A model generated the notes under the pieces. The model was given only the letters and a program-made list of their open reading frames with translations. It did not search any database and was not told the origin of the DNA. A stretch of DNA of 32,517 bases from JALYNX01 sp035292685. GTDB taxonomy: Bacteria; Actinomycetota; Acidimicrobiia; Spongiisociales; ZC4RG35. Made by a program: the position numbers and the translations under genes. Below are positions 19,378 through 27,395 of this stretch, one piece after another (positions within the stretch are counted from its first letter, which is position 1; every line of letters begins with the position of its first letter). The stretch is taken from assembly GCA_035292685.1 (NCBI GenBank), contig DATDPP010000003.1, positions 1 through 32,517 on the forward strand, read 5' to 3'.

Positions 19378-22300
19378 TCAGAACTCGGGCCGGTCGATCC
19401 GGCGGACGTAGACGAAGGTGTCTCTGTTGACCCCGGTCGGGCCCCAATAGTTGAAGGCATAGGTGAACTGGGCATAACCCCCGCTCATCAGCACCGGCTT
19501 GAGACGGGCCCTCGTCAGGGAGTTGTTCATTCCCGCTCGCTTCTGACGGCGGGGTGAGATCGGGATACCGACCGTCCGCTCCGTGGCGTGATAGACGAAC
19601 ACCGTGCCCCGCGGGATCCGCGCCGACGAGATGGCACGTTGCACGAAGACCCCGTTGTCGTTGTAGAGCTCCACCCAGTCGTTGTCGGAGATCCCCAGAC
19701 CGGCGGCGTCCTTGTCGTTGAGCCAGATCGGATAGCCACCTCTCGACAGGGTCATCATCCGGTTGTTGTCGGAGAATGTGGAGTGGATCGACCATTTCCC
19801 ATGGGGGGTGATGTAGTTGAACAGTTTCCCGCCCTGGCCTTCGGCGAGGCTCTGCTCGGTCTCCGAGAGCATCGTGTGATCGGGCCGCGGCTTGTAGACC
19901 GGCAGGTGCTCACCCCACTGGAGGTACCGCTCGTGATCGAGGTAGAAATGCTGACGGCCGGTGAGGGTCCGCCAGGGCACCAGATGCTCGACGTTCAGGG
20001 TGAAGGGGGCGTACGGCCGTCCCTTGGAGACGATCGCCGACCAGGTGGGCGTGGTGAGAACCCGTCGCGGCTGGGCAACGATCGAGGCGAAGTCGTAGCG
20101 CACGTCCCGCTGGCCGTCTGCGAGATGACGGAGCATGCGACCCGTCTTCATCTCCTCGGCCTCGAAGGCCCGGTAGGCAAGCTCGCCGTTGGAGGCCGGG
20201 TCGAGCGCGAGGATTGCCTCGCACACATCGCGATCACGCTCGAGGGACGGCATCCCGACATCCCCACGAGCCTGGCGTCTGACCAGCTCGTCGTACATGT
20301 CCTCGACCGGGATCTTGAGCCCGTGGGCGGCAACGCCATTGGCGCGGACTCCCGGTCCCAGCGATTTCATACGCTCTGCGATCTTGGTGTAGTCGCGGGT
20401 CACGACCCGGAATCTGGGCATCGTCTTGCCGGGAACGGCATCGATCTCTCCATTGCGCCAGTCCTTCACCGTCGGCTGAGCCAGCTCATCGGCGGTGTCG
20501 TGAACCAGTGGGAGCATGACGATGTCCTCGACAGGATCTGGGAGGTGGCGTTGTGCCAGTTTCGACACTCGATCCGCCAAGGCGCTGAAGATCTGCCAGT
20601 CCGATCGCGACTCCCATGCCGGTGGCACCGCCGCCTGCATGGGGTTGATGAACGAGTGCATGTCGGTGGTGTTGAGGTCGTCCTTCTCGTACCAGGTGGC
20701 GGCGGGAAGGACGATGTCGGAATACAGCGCACTGGTGTCCATGCGGAAGTTGAGATCCACGACCAGGTCCATCTTCCCGATCGGAGCTTCGGGTGGCACC
20801 GAGACCTCTGCCACTCCGTGATCCTCGGGCTCGTCGGCAATCGCAGTCGAATGGGTGCCCAGATAGTGGCGCATGAAGTACTCGTGGCCCTTGGCCGAGG
20901 TCCCGATGGCGTTGCCTCGCCAGATGAACCAGGTGCGCGGCCAGTTCTGCGGGGCGTCCGGGTCGTCGATCGAGAACTGGACCTGGCCCGATTTGAGGTC
21001 GTCGACCACCCTGTCGACCACGCCGGGCTCGTCGGCCACTCCCTCCCGGCGGTAGCGCTTGACCAGGTCCAACGGATTCTGGGTGAACTGGGGGAAGAAG
21101 GGCAGCCAGCCCATCCGCACCGCTCTCGCCTGGTGGTCGATGGTGTGATCGAACCGTCCTGCCGTGGTGGACTCGGGCAGCGTGTCATAGGACCGGTAAC
21201 CGCGTTCGTAGCGCCACTGGTCGGAGTGCACATAGTGAAATGAGGGCGTGTTCTGATGCCGTGGCGGCATTCCCCAGTCGAGACCGAAGGCGATGGAGCT
21301 CCAGGAGGCCTGGTTGACCAACTTCTCCTGACCGACGTAATGGGCGAGGCCGCCGCCGTTCACACCCACCGACCCGGTCAGCATGAGGCTCACGATTGCC
21401 GCCCGGTAGAGCAGGTTGTTGTGATACCAGTGATTCGCGCCAGCCCCGATGATCACCAGGTTCTTGCCCTCGGTGAGCTCGGCGTTTCGCCCCCACTCGC
21501 GAGCAAACGAGATCAGCGTGTCACGATGGATCCCCGTGTATTGCTCCTGCCAGGCGGGGGTGTAGGGGTTGTCGGCGTCGTCGTAACCCTCGGCCTCCTG
21601 GCCCCCAAGCTCACGAGCGACACCGAAGCGCGCCATGACCAGGTCGAATACCGTTGTCACGGCGACGCGGCCTTCTGAGGTCTCGAGGTGTCGAACGGGG
21701 ACGCCGCGCCGCACCCCACTGCCACCGCCGAAGTCGTCGAATTCGACCTGGACCACGGCATCGTGCTCGTCCACAAAGCTGAGATGTGGCTTGATCTTGT
21801 CCCCGACCACCGCGTCCGACAGCTCGAGATTCCAGAGTCCCTTGGCCTCGTCGGCCCATCGGTAGCCGATGGTGCCGTTGGGGGTCCGGGGCTCGTCAGA
21901 GTCCTCGTCCCACATGAGGAGCTTCCAATCCCCGTGCTCGACGTCTGCGTACCGATCGAGTCGGTTCGCACGGAGCATGCGGCCGGGGCCCTCCTCGCCG
22001 ACCTCGACCAGGAACGGCAGATCCGTGTACTGGCGCACGTAGTCTTGGAAATAGGGAACCTGGCGGTCGCGGTAGAACTCGGTGAGGAGCACGTGGTCGA
22101 CGGCCAGCCAGAACGCCGTGTCCTGGCCCGGATTCGACGGGATCCACCAATCGGCGTACTTGGCGACCTGAGAGAAGTCGGGGCTGAACACTGCCAGCTT
22201 GGCGCCGGCGTGCCGCACCTCCGAGATGAAATGGGTGTCGGGCGTCCGGGTCATGTTGAGGTTGGAGCCCACCACCGCCACAAACCGGGCGTTGTACCAG

Positions 22301-22986
22301 TCCGCAGACTCGTGGACATCCGTCTGCTCACCCCAGATCTCGGGTGAGGCGGGGGGCAGGTCGCAATACCAGTCGTAGAAGCTCATGATGACGCCGCCAA
22401 GCAGAGACATGAACCGGCTTCCCGCGGCGTAGCTGATTTGGGACATGGCCGGAATCGGTGAGAACCCGGCCACCCGGTCGGGCCCGTGGGTCTTGACGGT
22501 GTGGATCACCGATGCCGCCGCCATGTCGAGGGCCTCGTCCCAGGAGACACGCCGGAAGCCGCCCTTGCCCCGCGCCTCCTGGTAGCGACGACGCCAGTGG
22601 GGATTCTCCTGAATGAGCCGCCACGCCTCGACCGGGTCACCCAACGCCTCCGCCTTGGCCTGGCGCCACATATCCACGAGCACACCCCTGGCATATGGGT
22701 ACTTGACCCGGATCGGGCTGTAGAGGTACCACGAGTAGCTGATCCCGCGCTGGCAGCCACGTGGCTCGTAGGGGGGAAGCCCCTCTTCGAGCTGGGGGTA
22801 ATCCGTGGCCTGCAGCTCCCAGGTGACGATGCCGTCCTTGACGAACACTTCCCAGGAGCAACTCCCGGTGCAGTTCACGCCATGGGTGGTCCGAACCCGC
22901 TTGTCGTGTTGGAATCGATTCCGATACATCTCCTCCCACTGACGAGCTCCCGGGTCGACCTCCTCGGATATCCAGTTCTCATTCAT
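19378..22986 (-). CDS. narG: Respiratory nitrate reductase alpha subunit, molybdopterin catalytic subunit (1202 aa)
   Basis: NarG reduces nitrate to nitrite at a bis-molybdopterin-guanine-dinucleotide site. The N-terminal FS0 cluster ligands are present as His plus three Cys: H35, C39 and C43 (THGVNCTGSCSWEV) and C78 (GCQRG), the pattern typical of NarG. The molybdenum-ligand aspartate lies in YDWYCDLPPASPE. No twin-arginine signal is seen, which indicates the standard cytoplasm-facing NarGHI rather than the outward-facing archaeal type. The start is ATG 22986, preceded by gaggagccgacg and overlapping the cytochrome c stop by 4 nt; the longer upstream frame is that cytochrome region in another frame. 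Length and C-terminus (NYWGPTGVNRDTFVYVRR) are typical. Confidence 0.98.
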   Translation of the reverse strand: MNENWISEEVDPGARQWEEMYRNRFQHDKRVRTTHGVNCTGSCSWEVFVKDGIVTWELQATDYPQLEEGLPPYEPRGCQRGISYSWYLYSPIRVKYPYARGVLVDMWRQAKAEALGDPVEAWRLIQENPHWRRRYQEARGKGGFRRVSWDEALDMAAASVIHTVKTHGPDRVAGFSPIPAMSQISYAAGSRFMSLLGGVIMSFYDWYCDLPPASPEIWGEQTDVHESADWYNARFVAVVGSNLNMTRTPDTHFISEVRHAGAKLAVFSPDFSQVAKYADWWIPSNPGQDTAFWLAVDHVLLTEFYRDRQVPYFQDYVRQYTDLPFLVEVGEEGPGRMLRANRLDRYADVEHGDWKLLMWDEDSDEPRTPNGTIGYRWADEAKGLWNLELSDAVVGDKIKPHLSFVDEHDAVVQVEFDDFGGGSGVRRGVPVRHLETSEGRVAVTTVFDLVMARFGVARELGGQEAEGYDDADNPYTPAWQEQYTGIHRDTLISFAREWGRNAELTEGKNLVIIGAGANHWYHNNLLYRAAIVSLMLTGSVGVNGGGLAHYVGQEKLVNQASWSSIAFGLDWGMPPRHQNTPSFHYVHSDQWRYERGYRSYDTLPESTTAGRFDHTIDHQARAVRMGWLPFFPQFTQNPLDLVKRYRREGVADEPGVVDRVVDDLKSGQVQFSIDDPDAPQNWPRTWFIWRGNAIGTSAKGHEYFMRHYLGTHSTAIADEPEDHGVAEVSVPPEAPIGKMDLVVDLNFRMDTSALYSDIVLPAATWYEKDDLNTTDMHSFINPMQAAVPPAWESRSDWQIFSALADRVSKLAQRHLPDPVEDIVMLPLVHDTADELAQPTVKDWRNGEIDAVPGKTMPRFRVVTRDYTKIAERMKSLGPGVRANGVAAHGLKIPVEDMYDELVRRQARGDVGMPSLERDRDVCEAILALDPASNGELAYRAFEAEEMKTGRMLRHLADGQRDVRYDFASIVAQPRRVLTTPTWSAIVSKGRPYAPFTLNVEHLVPWRTLTGRQHFYLDHERYLQWGEHLPVYKPRPDHTMLSETEQSLAEGQGGKLFNYITPHGKWSIHSTFSDNNRMMTLSRGGYPIWLNDKDAAGLGISDNDWVELYNDNGVFVQRAISSARIPRGTVFVYHATERTVGIPISPRRQKRAGMNNSLTRARLKPVLMSGGYAQFTYAFNYWGPTGVNRDTFVYVRRIDRPEF

Positions 22987-23867
22987 CGTCGGCTCCTCAG
23001 GCGATCGGCGTAGGTCATGCGGTTTCCGGGGGCGATCACCGCGACCACAGCCACCAGCGCCACCAAACCGGTCAGGCCGCCGAGCAGGAACCAGTCGGGG
23101 CCGCTCGTAGCTGTGGCTCCCTGGGTTCCGGCCAGGAAAGCGGTCAGGTCGGCGATCTCGGTCTCGGTAAGGGGACGGTCGGCGTAGACGGGCTGCATCG
23201 TCGGCGAGACGGGGTTGGCCAGCCAGGCGGTGAGCCCGGCGACCCCGCCCAGCCGAGCGAAGGCATCGGTCAGGTCGGGACCGAAAGTCCCGCCCCCGGA
23301 GTCTGAGCCGGCGACGTGACACGCCCGGCACGCCGGCCCCCCGGCATCGAGCGTCGTCGAGCCCACGAAGAGCTGCTCCCCGTTGGCCGCGTCGCCGGGG
23401 ATAGGCCCGGTCAGAACCGTGGTTGACGTCGCCGTACCGTCAGGCGGCGGGCTGCCCAGGCCCTGCACGTAGGCGATGAGGGCTTCTACTTGGGCATCGG
23501 ACAGCTGGGGGAAGGCCGGCATGACCCCGTCGTATGTCACGCCATTGACCTCGATTGGACCGGTGAGGCCGTTGCGCAGAACGTCCCTGACATGGGCGTC
23601 GTCGTCGACGTTGGGGTTGCCGGCGAGTGGCGGGAAGGCTCCCTCGATGCCGGTGCCGTCCGGCTGATGACAGGACTGGCAGTTCTCCTCGTAGGCAGCG
23701 CGGCCCTCGTCCTCGGACTGGGCCATGGCGGGAACCTGGGCCGCCAGCACGAGGCCGCCGACGGCGAGGAGAATCAGGTGCCGACGGCGGCGGCGGAGAC
23801 CGGGGTGGCGGCCAGTCTCTCCATCAGGGCGGCGCGAGCCGGGAGCCAGGCGTCGTGCAAGGCGCAA
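22983..23867 (-). CDS. Membrane-anchored dihaem cytochrome c of the nar operon, NarC-like (about 294 aa, start uncertain)
   Basis: Two haem c motifs are present, CQSCH (63-67) and CRACH (180-184), in two mono-haem-like domains. A C-terminal membrane helix (about 259-279) ends in a basic tail (RLRSRR). An export signal (LILLAVGGLVLAAQVPAMAQ) precedes the first domain, so the haems face outside. A dihaem cytochrome is also the first gene of the Thermus nar operon (narC), where it is needed for active nitrate reductase. The start is unclear. TTG 23867 and ATG 23906 lie inside rrf2 and give an arginine-rich leader. CTG 23777 overlaps the rrf2 stop (CTGA) but leaves a signal peptide with no positive charge. 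TTG 23867 is used here because gagga lies just before it. The stop overlaps narG. Confidence 0.88.
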   Translation of the reverse strand: MRLARRLAPGSRRPDGETGRHPGLRRRRRHLILLAVGGLVLAAQVPAMAQSEDEGRAAYEENCQSCHQPDGTGIEGAFPPLAGNPNVDDDAHVRDVLRNGLTGPIEVNGVTYDGVMPAFPQLSDAQVEALIAYVQGLGSPPPDGTATSTTVLTGPIPGDAANGEQLFVGSTTLDAGGPACRACHVAGSDSGGGTFGPDLTDAFARLGGVAGLTAWLANPVSPTMQPVYADRPLTETEIADLTAFLAGTQGATATSGPDWFLLGGLTGLVALVAVVAVIAPGNRMTYADRLRSRR

Positions 23868-24175
23868 ACGTCCTCGGATGGGCAGGGCTCTCCCCGGAGC
23901 ACGCATTTCCCCGTGACCGTCGGCCCCTCTATGGCCTCGATGAGCTGAAGAATCGACAGCTCGCCCAACTGCACGTAGAGCTCGTATCCCCCAGTGGGCC
24001 CCGGATCGGAAGTCACCCAGCCTCGCCGCACCATCGGCGCCATGACCTGGGTCATGAATGCCGGCGTCGACCCCAGCGCCTCGGCCAGTGCCGAGGACTT
24101 CAATCGGCCCGACTCCCGGAGCTGGCACAGGGCGCGTACTGCAAGGTCGGCCGTTCTGGTGATCTCGAGTCTCAT
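23774..24175 (-). CDS. Rrf2-family transcriptional regulator with three-cysteine cluster motif (133 aa)
   Basis: An N-terminal winged helix (MRLEITRTADLAVRAL...) is followed by the wing DPGPTGGYEL (58-66) and the dimer helix. Three cysteines, C91, C98 and C104, are spaced C-x6-C-x5-C. The same three positions bind an Fe-S cluster in IscR and NsrR. NsrR senses nitric oxide through its cluster, and this gene lies within a nitrate-respiration operon where NO stress is expected. NsrR-like control of nar is therefore plausible but unproven; redox or iron sensing is possible. ATG at 24175 is supported by ggagg 9 nt upstream. It sits 24 bp after narK2 and overlaps the cytochrome c gene. Confidence 0.9.
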   Translation of the reverse strand: MRLEITRTADLAVRALCQLRESGRLKSSALAEALGSTPAFMTQVMAPMVRRGWVTSDPGPTGGYELYVQLGELSILQLIEAIEGPTVTGKCVLRGEPCPSEDVCALHDAWLPARAALMERLAATPVSAAAVGT

Positions 24176-24199
24176 GGTGCGCGGCCTCCAGGTTGGTAA

Positions 24200-25540
24200 T
24201 CAGCACGGTTTCTCCGCCCCCTTTCGGGCGTAGAACCACCAGTTGATGAAGATGTTGATGGCGTAGAAGACGGCCACTGCCACAAAGAAGGAGGTGGGCT
24301 CCCCGCTGGCGGTGATGGTGGCCCCGATCAACGCAGCGAACACGAAGGGCCCGTAGGCGGCGATGGCGGCCGTCCACCCGATCACCCCACCGGCCTGACG
24401 AGGGGGGAAGATCATCGGGATCTGCTTGAAGGTCGAGGCGTTGCCAACTCCGGCGAAGAAGAAGATCCCGAGCATGCACCCCACGAACCAGGGGAACTGA
24501 TCGATCGACGTCGGGTCGAGGAACGCCAACACCCCGACCGTCGAGGCCAGGATGCCGATGCCGGCTACCTGGGTGACCCGGGCACCTCCAACCTTGTCGG
24601 ACACCGGCCCTGCCATCACCCGGGCTGCGGAGCCGACCAGAGGACCGAGGAAGGCGTAGGCGAGCGGATCGGGCGCGTTCTCGAACGACCCGTACACTTC
24701 TCGGATCAGCAGCGGAAACGCTGCCGCGAAACCGGCGAACGAGCCGAACGTCATCACGTAGAGCGATGTCATCAACCAGGTGTGCTTGTCCCGGAAGATA
24801 TCCATCTGCTCTTTCACGTTGGCCCGCACCGGAACGCTTTTGAGGACGAACCACGCCGTCACCGACAACACCGCCACGATCGGGATCCAGATGAGGGCGG
24901 CGTTCTGCAGCCAGATGTCCTTCGACACCCCGTCCTTGGTGTAGGTCTCGGGAGCGCCGGCGACAGCACCAAAGGCGGCGAACCCGATGATCCATGGGGT
25001 CACGAACTGGACGAGGCTGACACCGAAGTTGCCGATGCCGGCCTGGAGACCGAGAGCGGTGCCCTGTAGCCGCTTCGGGAAGAAGAGACTGGTACTTGGC
25101 ATGAACGAGGAGAAGTTCCCTCCTCCAAGGCCGGCGAGAAACGCCAGCAGCATCAGCACCCAGAACGGGGTGGCCGGGTCCTGCACGGCGATGAACAACC
25201 CGAACAGTGGAATGAGAAGCAGCAGGCTGGAGACGCTCACCACCTTGCGCGTCCCGAACAACGGCACGAGAAAAGTGTGGATGATCCGGAGGGTGCCACC
25301 CGCCAACCCGGGCATGGCCGCGAGCCAGAACAGCTGTGAGGTGGACAGGTCGAACCCGACGTTGGGCAACCTGACCACAAGAGCGCTCACCACGAACCAC
25401 GTGGCGAAGGCCATGGTCAGGTTGGCGGTGGTGATCCATAGCGTCCGCCATGCGATCCGCTTCCCAGTCGTCTCCCAGAAACTCTCGTTCTCCGGTTCCC
25501 ACGTTTGGAACCAGTCGGGTCTGGTCCTGACATCCGTCAT
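24200..25540 (-). CDS. narK: NarK2-type MFS nitrate/nitrite transporter (446 aa)
   Basis: A 12-helix major facilitator protein of the nitrate/nitrite porter family. The hydrophilic N-terminus WEPENESFW...GKRIAWR resembles E. coli NarK/NarU. R85 in GGTLRIIHTF matches the substrate-binding arginine of helix 2. The nitrate signature GLGGGNFSSFMPSTSLFFP lies at 138-155, with a second signature-like region in the C-terminal half. Proteins of this type usually exchange nitrate for nitrite, supplying NarG and removing its product. ATG 25540 overlaps the narK1 stop by 4 nt and has gaggag 8 nt upstream. Confidence 0.93.
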   Translation of the reverse strand: MTDVRTRPDWFQTWEPENESFWETTGKRIAWRTLWITTANLTMAFATWFVVSALVVRLPNVGFDLSTSQLFWLAAMPGLAGGTLRIIHTFLVPLFGTRKVVSVSSLLLLIPLFGLFIAVQDPATPFWVLMLLAFLAGLGGGNFSSFMPSTSLFFPKRLQGTALGLQAGIGNFGVSLVQFVTPWIIGFAAFGAVAGAPETYTKDGVSKDIWLQNAALIWIPIVAVLSVTAWFVLKSVPVRANVKEQMDIFRDKHTWLMTSLYVMTFGSFAGFAAAFPLLIREVYGSFENAPDPLAYAFLGPLVGSAARVMAGPVSDKVGGARVTQVAGIGILASTVGVLAFLDPTSIDQFPWFVGCMLGIFFFAGVGNASTFKQIPMIFPPRQAGGVIGWTAAIAAYGPFVFAALIGATITASGEPTSFFVAVAVFYAINIFINWWFYARKGAEKPC

Positions 25541-26898
25541 GGGGCCATCTCCTCAGAGGGACGCTCGAAGAGGTGTCCCATCTGGGGAGCCGCCTTGTGC
25601 ATCATCGAGTGGACCACCAGGTGCATCCACCCCAAGCTGACCATGGTGAACACCAACAACACCCAGAACGTCGACTGTGGCAGCCCCGACCGAGCCGCCG
25701 CCCAGGCAAACATGAGCGGCAGGAAGAACCCACCGAGACCACCCACCGCCCCAACCAGACCACCCACCGCCCCAACGTCGTTGGGGAAGTACTCCGGGAT
25801 GTGCTTGTAGACGGCTGCCTTCCCGATGCCCATCGCCACCCCCACGATGACCATCAGCACGGTGAACAGGACGGGGCCCATCTCGAATCTCATGACCTCC
25901 CGTATCCCGTCGGGCTCGACGTTCGGGGGCAGATACAGGGTGATATGACCACTCGGTGCCGACAGGACCAGCAAGGCGACCCCCATCACGCCGAACACCC
26001 AGTACATGACCCGCCGAGCCCCGAATCGATCCGAGAGATGACCTCCGAGCGGTCGGAGCAGAGAAGCGGGGATGATGAACAGGGCGGTCAGAAGACCCGC
26101 GGTCTGCAGATCGAACCCGTAGACGTCGACGTAGTACTTGGGCAACCACAGCGCCAGAGCCACATAGGCCCCGAAGACCACCACGTAGTAGAGACCGAAT
26201 CGCCAGACACGAAGCACTTTGAGCGGCCGCAGCAGGGCGGGCCAGGAGCGACCTGCTCCGGGCCGATGGTCCGGGGTGGGGGACATCACCCACATGACCG
26301 CGGCCATGGCCACCAACATCAAGGCGTACACGAAAGGCACAAACCGCCAACCGCCCGGGACGAGGCCACCCAGCGCCCCCTCGACCGCCACCACCGTCAC
26401 TAGCCACGGCGCCAGCAGCTTCGTGATCGACGCACCCACATTCCCCGCCCCAAATGTCCCCAGCGCAAAGCCCTGGCGGGGTCTCGGATACCAGGCGGAG
26501 ACCCATGCGATCCCCACGGCGAAGGTGATTCCCGCCATCCCAAGAAAGAATGCGTACACCAGAAGCTCGGAATATGAATTGGCCCGACTGACGAGGTAGG
26601 TCGGGACAGCCGTCATTGCGAGCAAAAGCGTGAACATCGCCCTGCCGCCGAATCGATCAGTCCAGATCCCGAAGGGGACCCGCAACACCGATCCGATCAG
26701 AATCGGGATTGCCACCAGGAGGGCGAATTCACCGTCGGTGAGGCCGAACTCCTCGCGTAATGGGACCCCGACGATTGCGAACATCACCCATACCGCAAAC
26801 GCCACCGTGAACCCGATCGTCGAAATGACCAGAACCCGGCGGGCATTTGCGCTGGTTTCGACCGTCTTGGGCGCTTCCTCGACCTCTGAGATCGTCAT
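25537..26898 (-). CDS. NarK1/NasA-type MFS nitrate transporter (453 aa)
   Basis: A second 12-helix nitrate/nitrite porter, distinct from its neighbour. Helix 2 has R73 in GSVLRVPFGIWTDRFGG. A first signature AGNVGASITKLLAP and a second GAVGGLVGAVGGLGGFFLP are visible. The second is encoded by a near-perfect 21-bp tandem repeat (25737-25778). The overall pattern resembles proton-coupled nitrate importers (NarK1/NasA), which would prime uptake before the antiporter takes over. ATG 26898 is preferred because of an upstream ggtgggg and a compact N-terminus. In-frame ATGs at 26955 and 26988 would add 19 and 30 residues and lack good ribosome-binding sites. It is the first gene of the minus-strand nar operon. 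Confidence 0.9.
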   Translation of the reverse strand: MTISEVEEAPKTVETSANARRVLVISTIGFTVAFAVWVMFAIVGVPLREEFGLTDGEFALLVAIPILIGSVLRVPFGIWTDRFGGRAMFTLLLAMTAVPTYLVSRANSYSELLVYAFFLGMAGITFAVGIAWVSAWYPRPRQGFALGTFGAGNVGASITKLLAPWLVTVVAVEGALGGLVPGGWRFVPFVYALMLVAMAAVMWVMSPTPDHRPGAGRSWPALLRPLKVLRVWRFGLYYVVVFGAYVALALWLPKYYVDVYGFDLQTAGLLTALFIIPASLLRPLGGHLSDRFGARRVMYWVFGVMGVALLVLSAPSGHITLYLPPNVEPDGIREVMRFEMGPVLFTVLMVIVGVAMGIGKAAVYKHIPEYFPNDVGAVGGLVGAVGGLGGFFLPLMFAWAAARSGLPQSTFWVLLVFTMVSLGWMHLVVHSMMHKAAPQMGHLFERPSEEMAP

Positions 26899-27012
26899 CG
26901 CCCCACCGTCCGCAACCTGGGCATGGGTAGAAGAGTCCCCGAGTCTGTGACTCATGGATACGGACTCAGGTCCCAGCATCCGGGGCACAAAGACCCTTTC
27001 TCCTTAAACTTC

Positions 27013-27031
27013 CACGGCCGACCATGCCGTG
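27013..27031. promoter_or_regulatory. Inverted repeat in the divergent region between the two nitrate-respiration operons
   Basis: Six-bp arms (cacggc at 27013-27018, gccgtg at 27026-27031) surround a 7-nt spacer, 43 bp before the ATG at 27074. Two weaker repeats lie nearby (gagtc/gactc at 26941-26953, ggac/gtcc at 26962-26973). The 175-bp region must hold promoters for both operons and the likely binding sites of their regulator. I see no clear FNR-type ttgat-n4-atcaa site and no confident -10/-35 pair. Confidence 0.3.
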
Positions 27032-27073
27032 AGGTCAGAAATAGGGCGGGCGTCCGGGCGATCGAGGAGACGC

Positions 27074-27349
27074 ATGGAAACAGACGGTCAGGGCCCAAAG
27101 GGGCCACGGGTGGTCAGGGTCGTTGATCGCCGCAACCTGCCCTGGCTCGACGCCTGGTTGAAGACAACCGTCATCGTCGTCTACTTCATCGTCTTCACGG
27201 TGTTCCTCCCTTCCTACGTCCTCCAGATGCCGGTGGTGTCGGGGTCTGCCCGTTTTACCCAGGAGTTGATTGGCTCGGCGGTATGGGCTGTCGGTCTCGG
27301 CTTTGGATTGTGGGCCCTGGACTACGCACAACGGACCAGCCGGATATGA
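27074..27349 (+). CDS. Small two-helix membrane protein of the Rieske/cytochrome b operon (91 aa)
   Basis: I do not recognise a family. The N-terminal 30 residues are basic and polar (PKGPRVVRVVDRRNLPWLDAWLK in part). They are followed by two membrane segments, about 31-52 (TTVIVVYFIVFTVFLPSYVL) and 64-84 (LIGSAVWAVGLGFGLWALDY). ATG 27074 is supported by a strong gaggaga 3 nt upstream of the cgc before it; a GTG at 27029 in frame is less likely. It is the first gene of an operon that continues, 46 bp later, with the GltD-like flavoprotein. The position suggests a membrane tether or accessory subunit of that complex, which is an inference. Confidence 0.7.
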   Translation: METDGQGPKGPRVVRVVDRRNLPWLDAWLKTTVIVVYFIVFTVFLPSYVLQMPVVSGSARFTQELIGSAVWAVGLGFGLWALDYAQRTSRI

Positions 27350-27395
27350 AGCCGCGGCACCTCACCGGAGTACCCGAGCCCGAGGAATGGTCTCG

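Noticed and set aside
19588..21243. 551-codon open frame on the plus strand opposite narG
   Set aside because: Composition (Val, His, Asp, Gly repeats) and complete overlap with narG mark it as an antisense shadow.
22987..23331. N-terminal extension of narG by about 115 codons
   Set aside because: The extension is the cytochrome c gene read in another frame; ATG 22986 has a ribosome-binding site and begins the conserved NarG N-terminus.
25737..25778. 21-bp tandem repeat inside narK1
   Set aside because: It encodes the repeated GAVGGL glycine motif that is part of the normal second nitrate signature of this porter family, so it does not need a separate explanation.
26899..27073. FNR-, NarL- or NsrR-type binding sites in the divergent nar region
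   Set aside because: I found no clear ttgat-n4-atcaa, NarL heptamer pair or NsrR palindrome by eye; only short inverted repeats, reported at low confidence.
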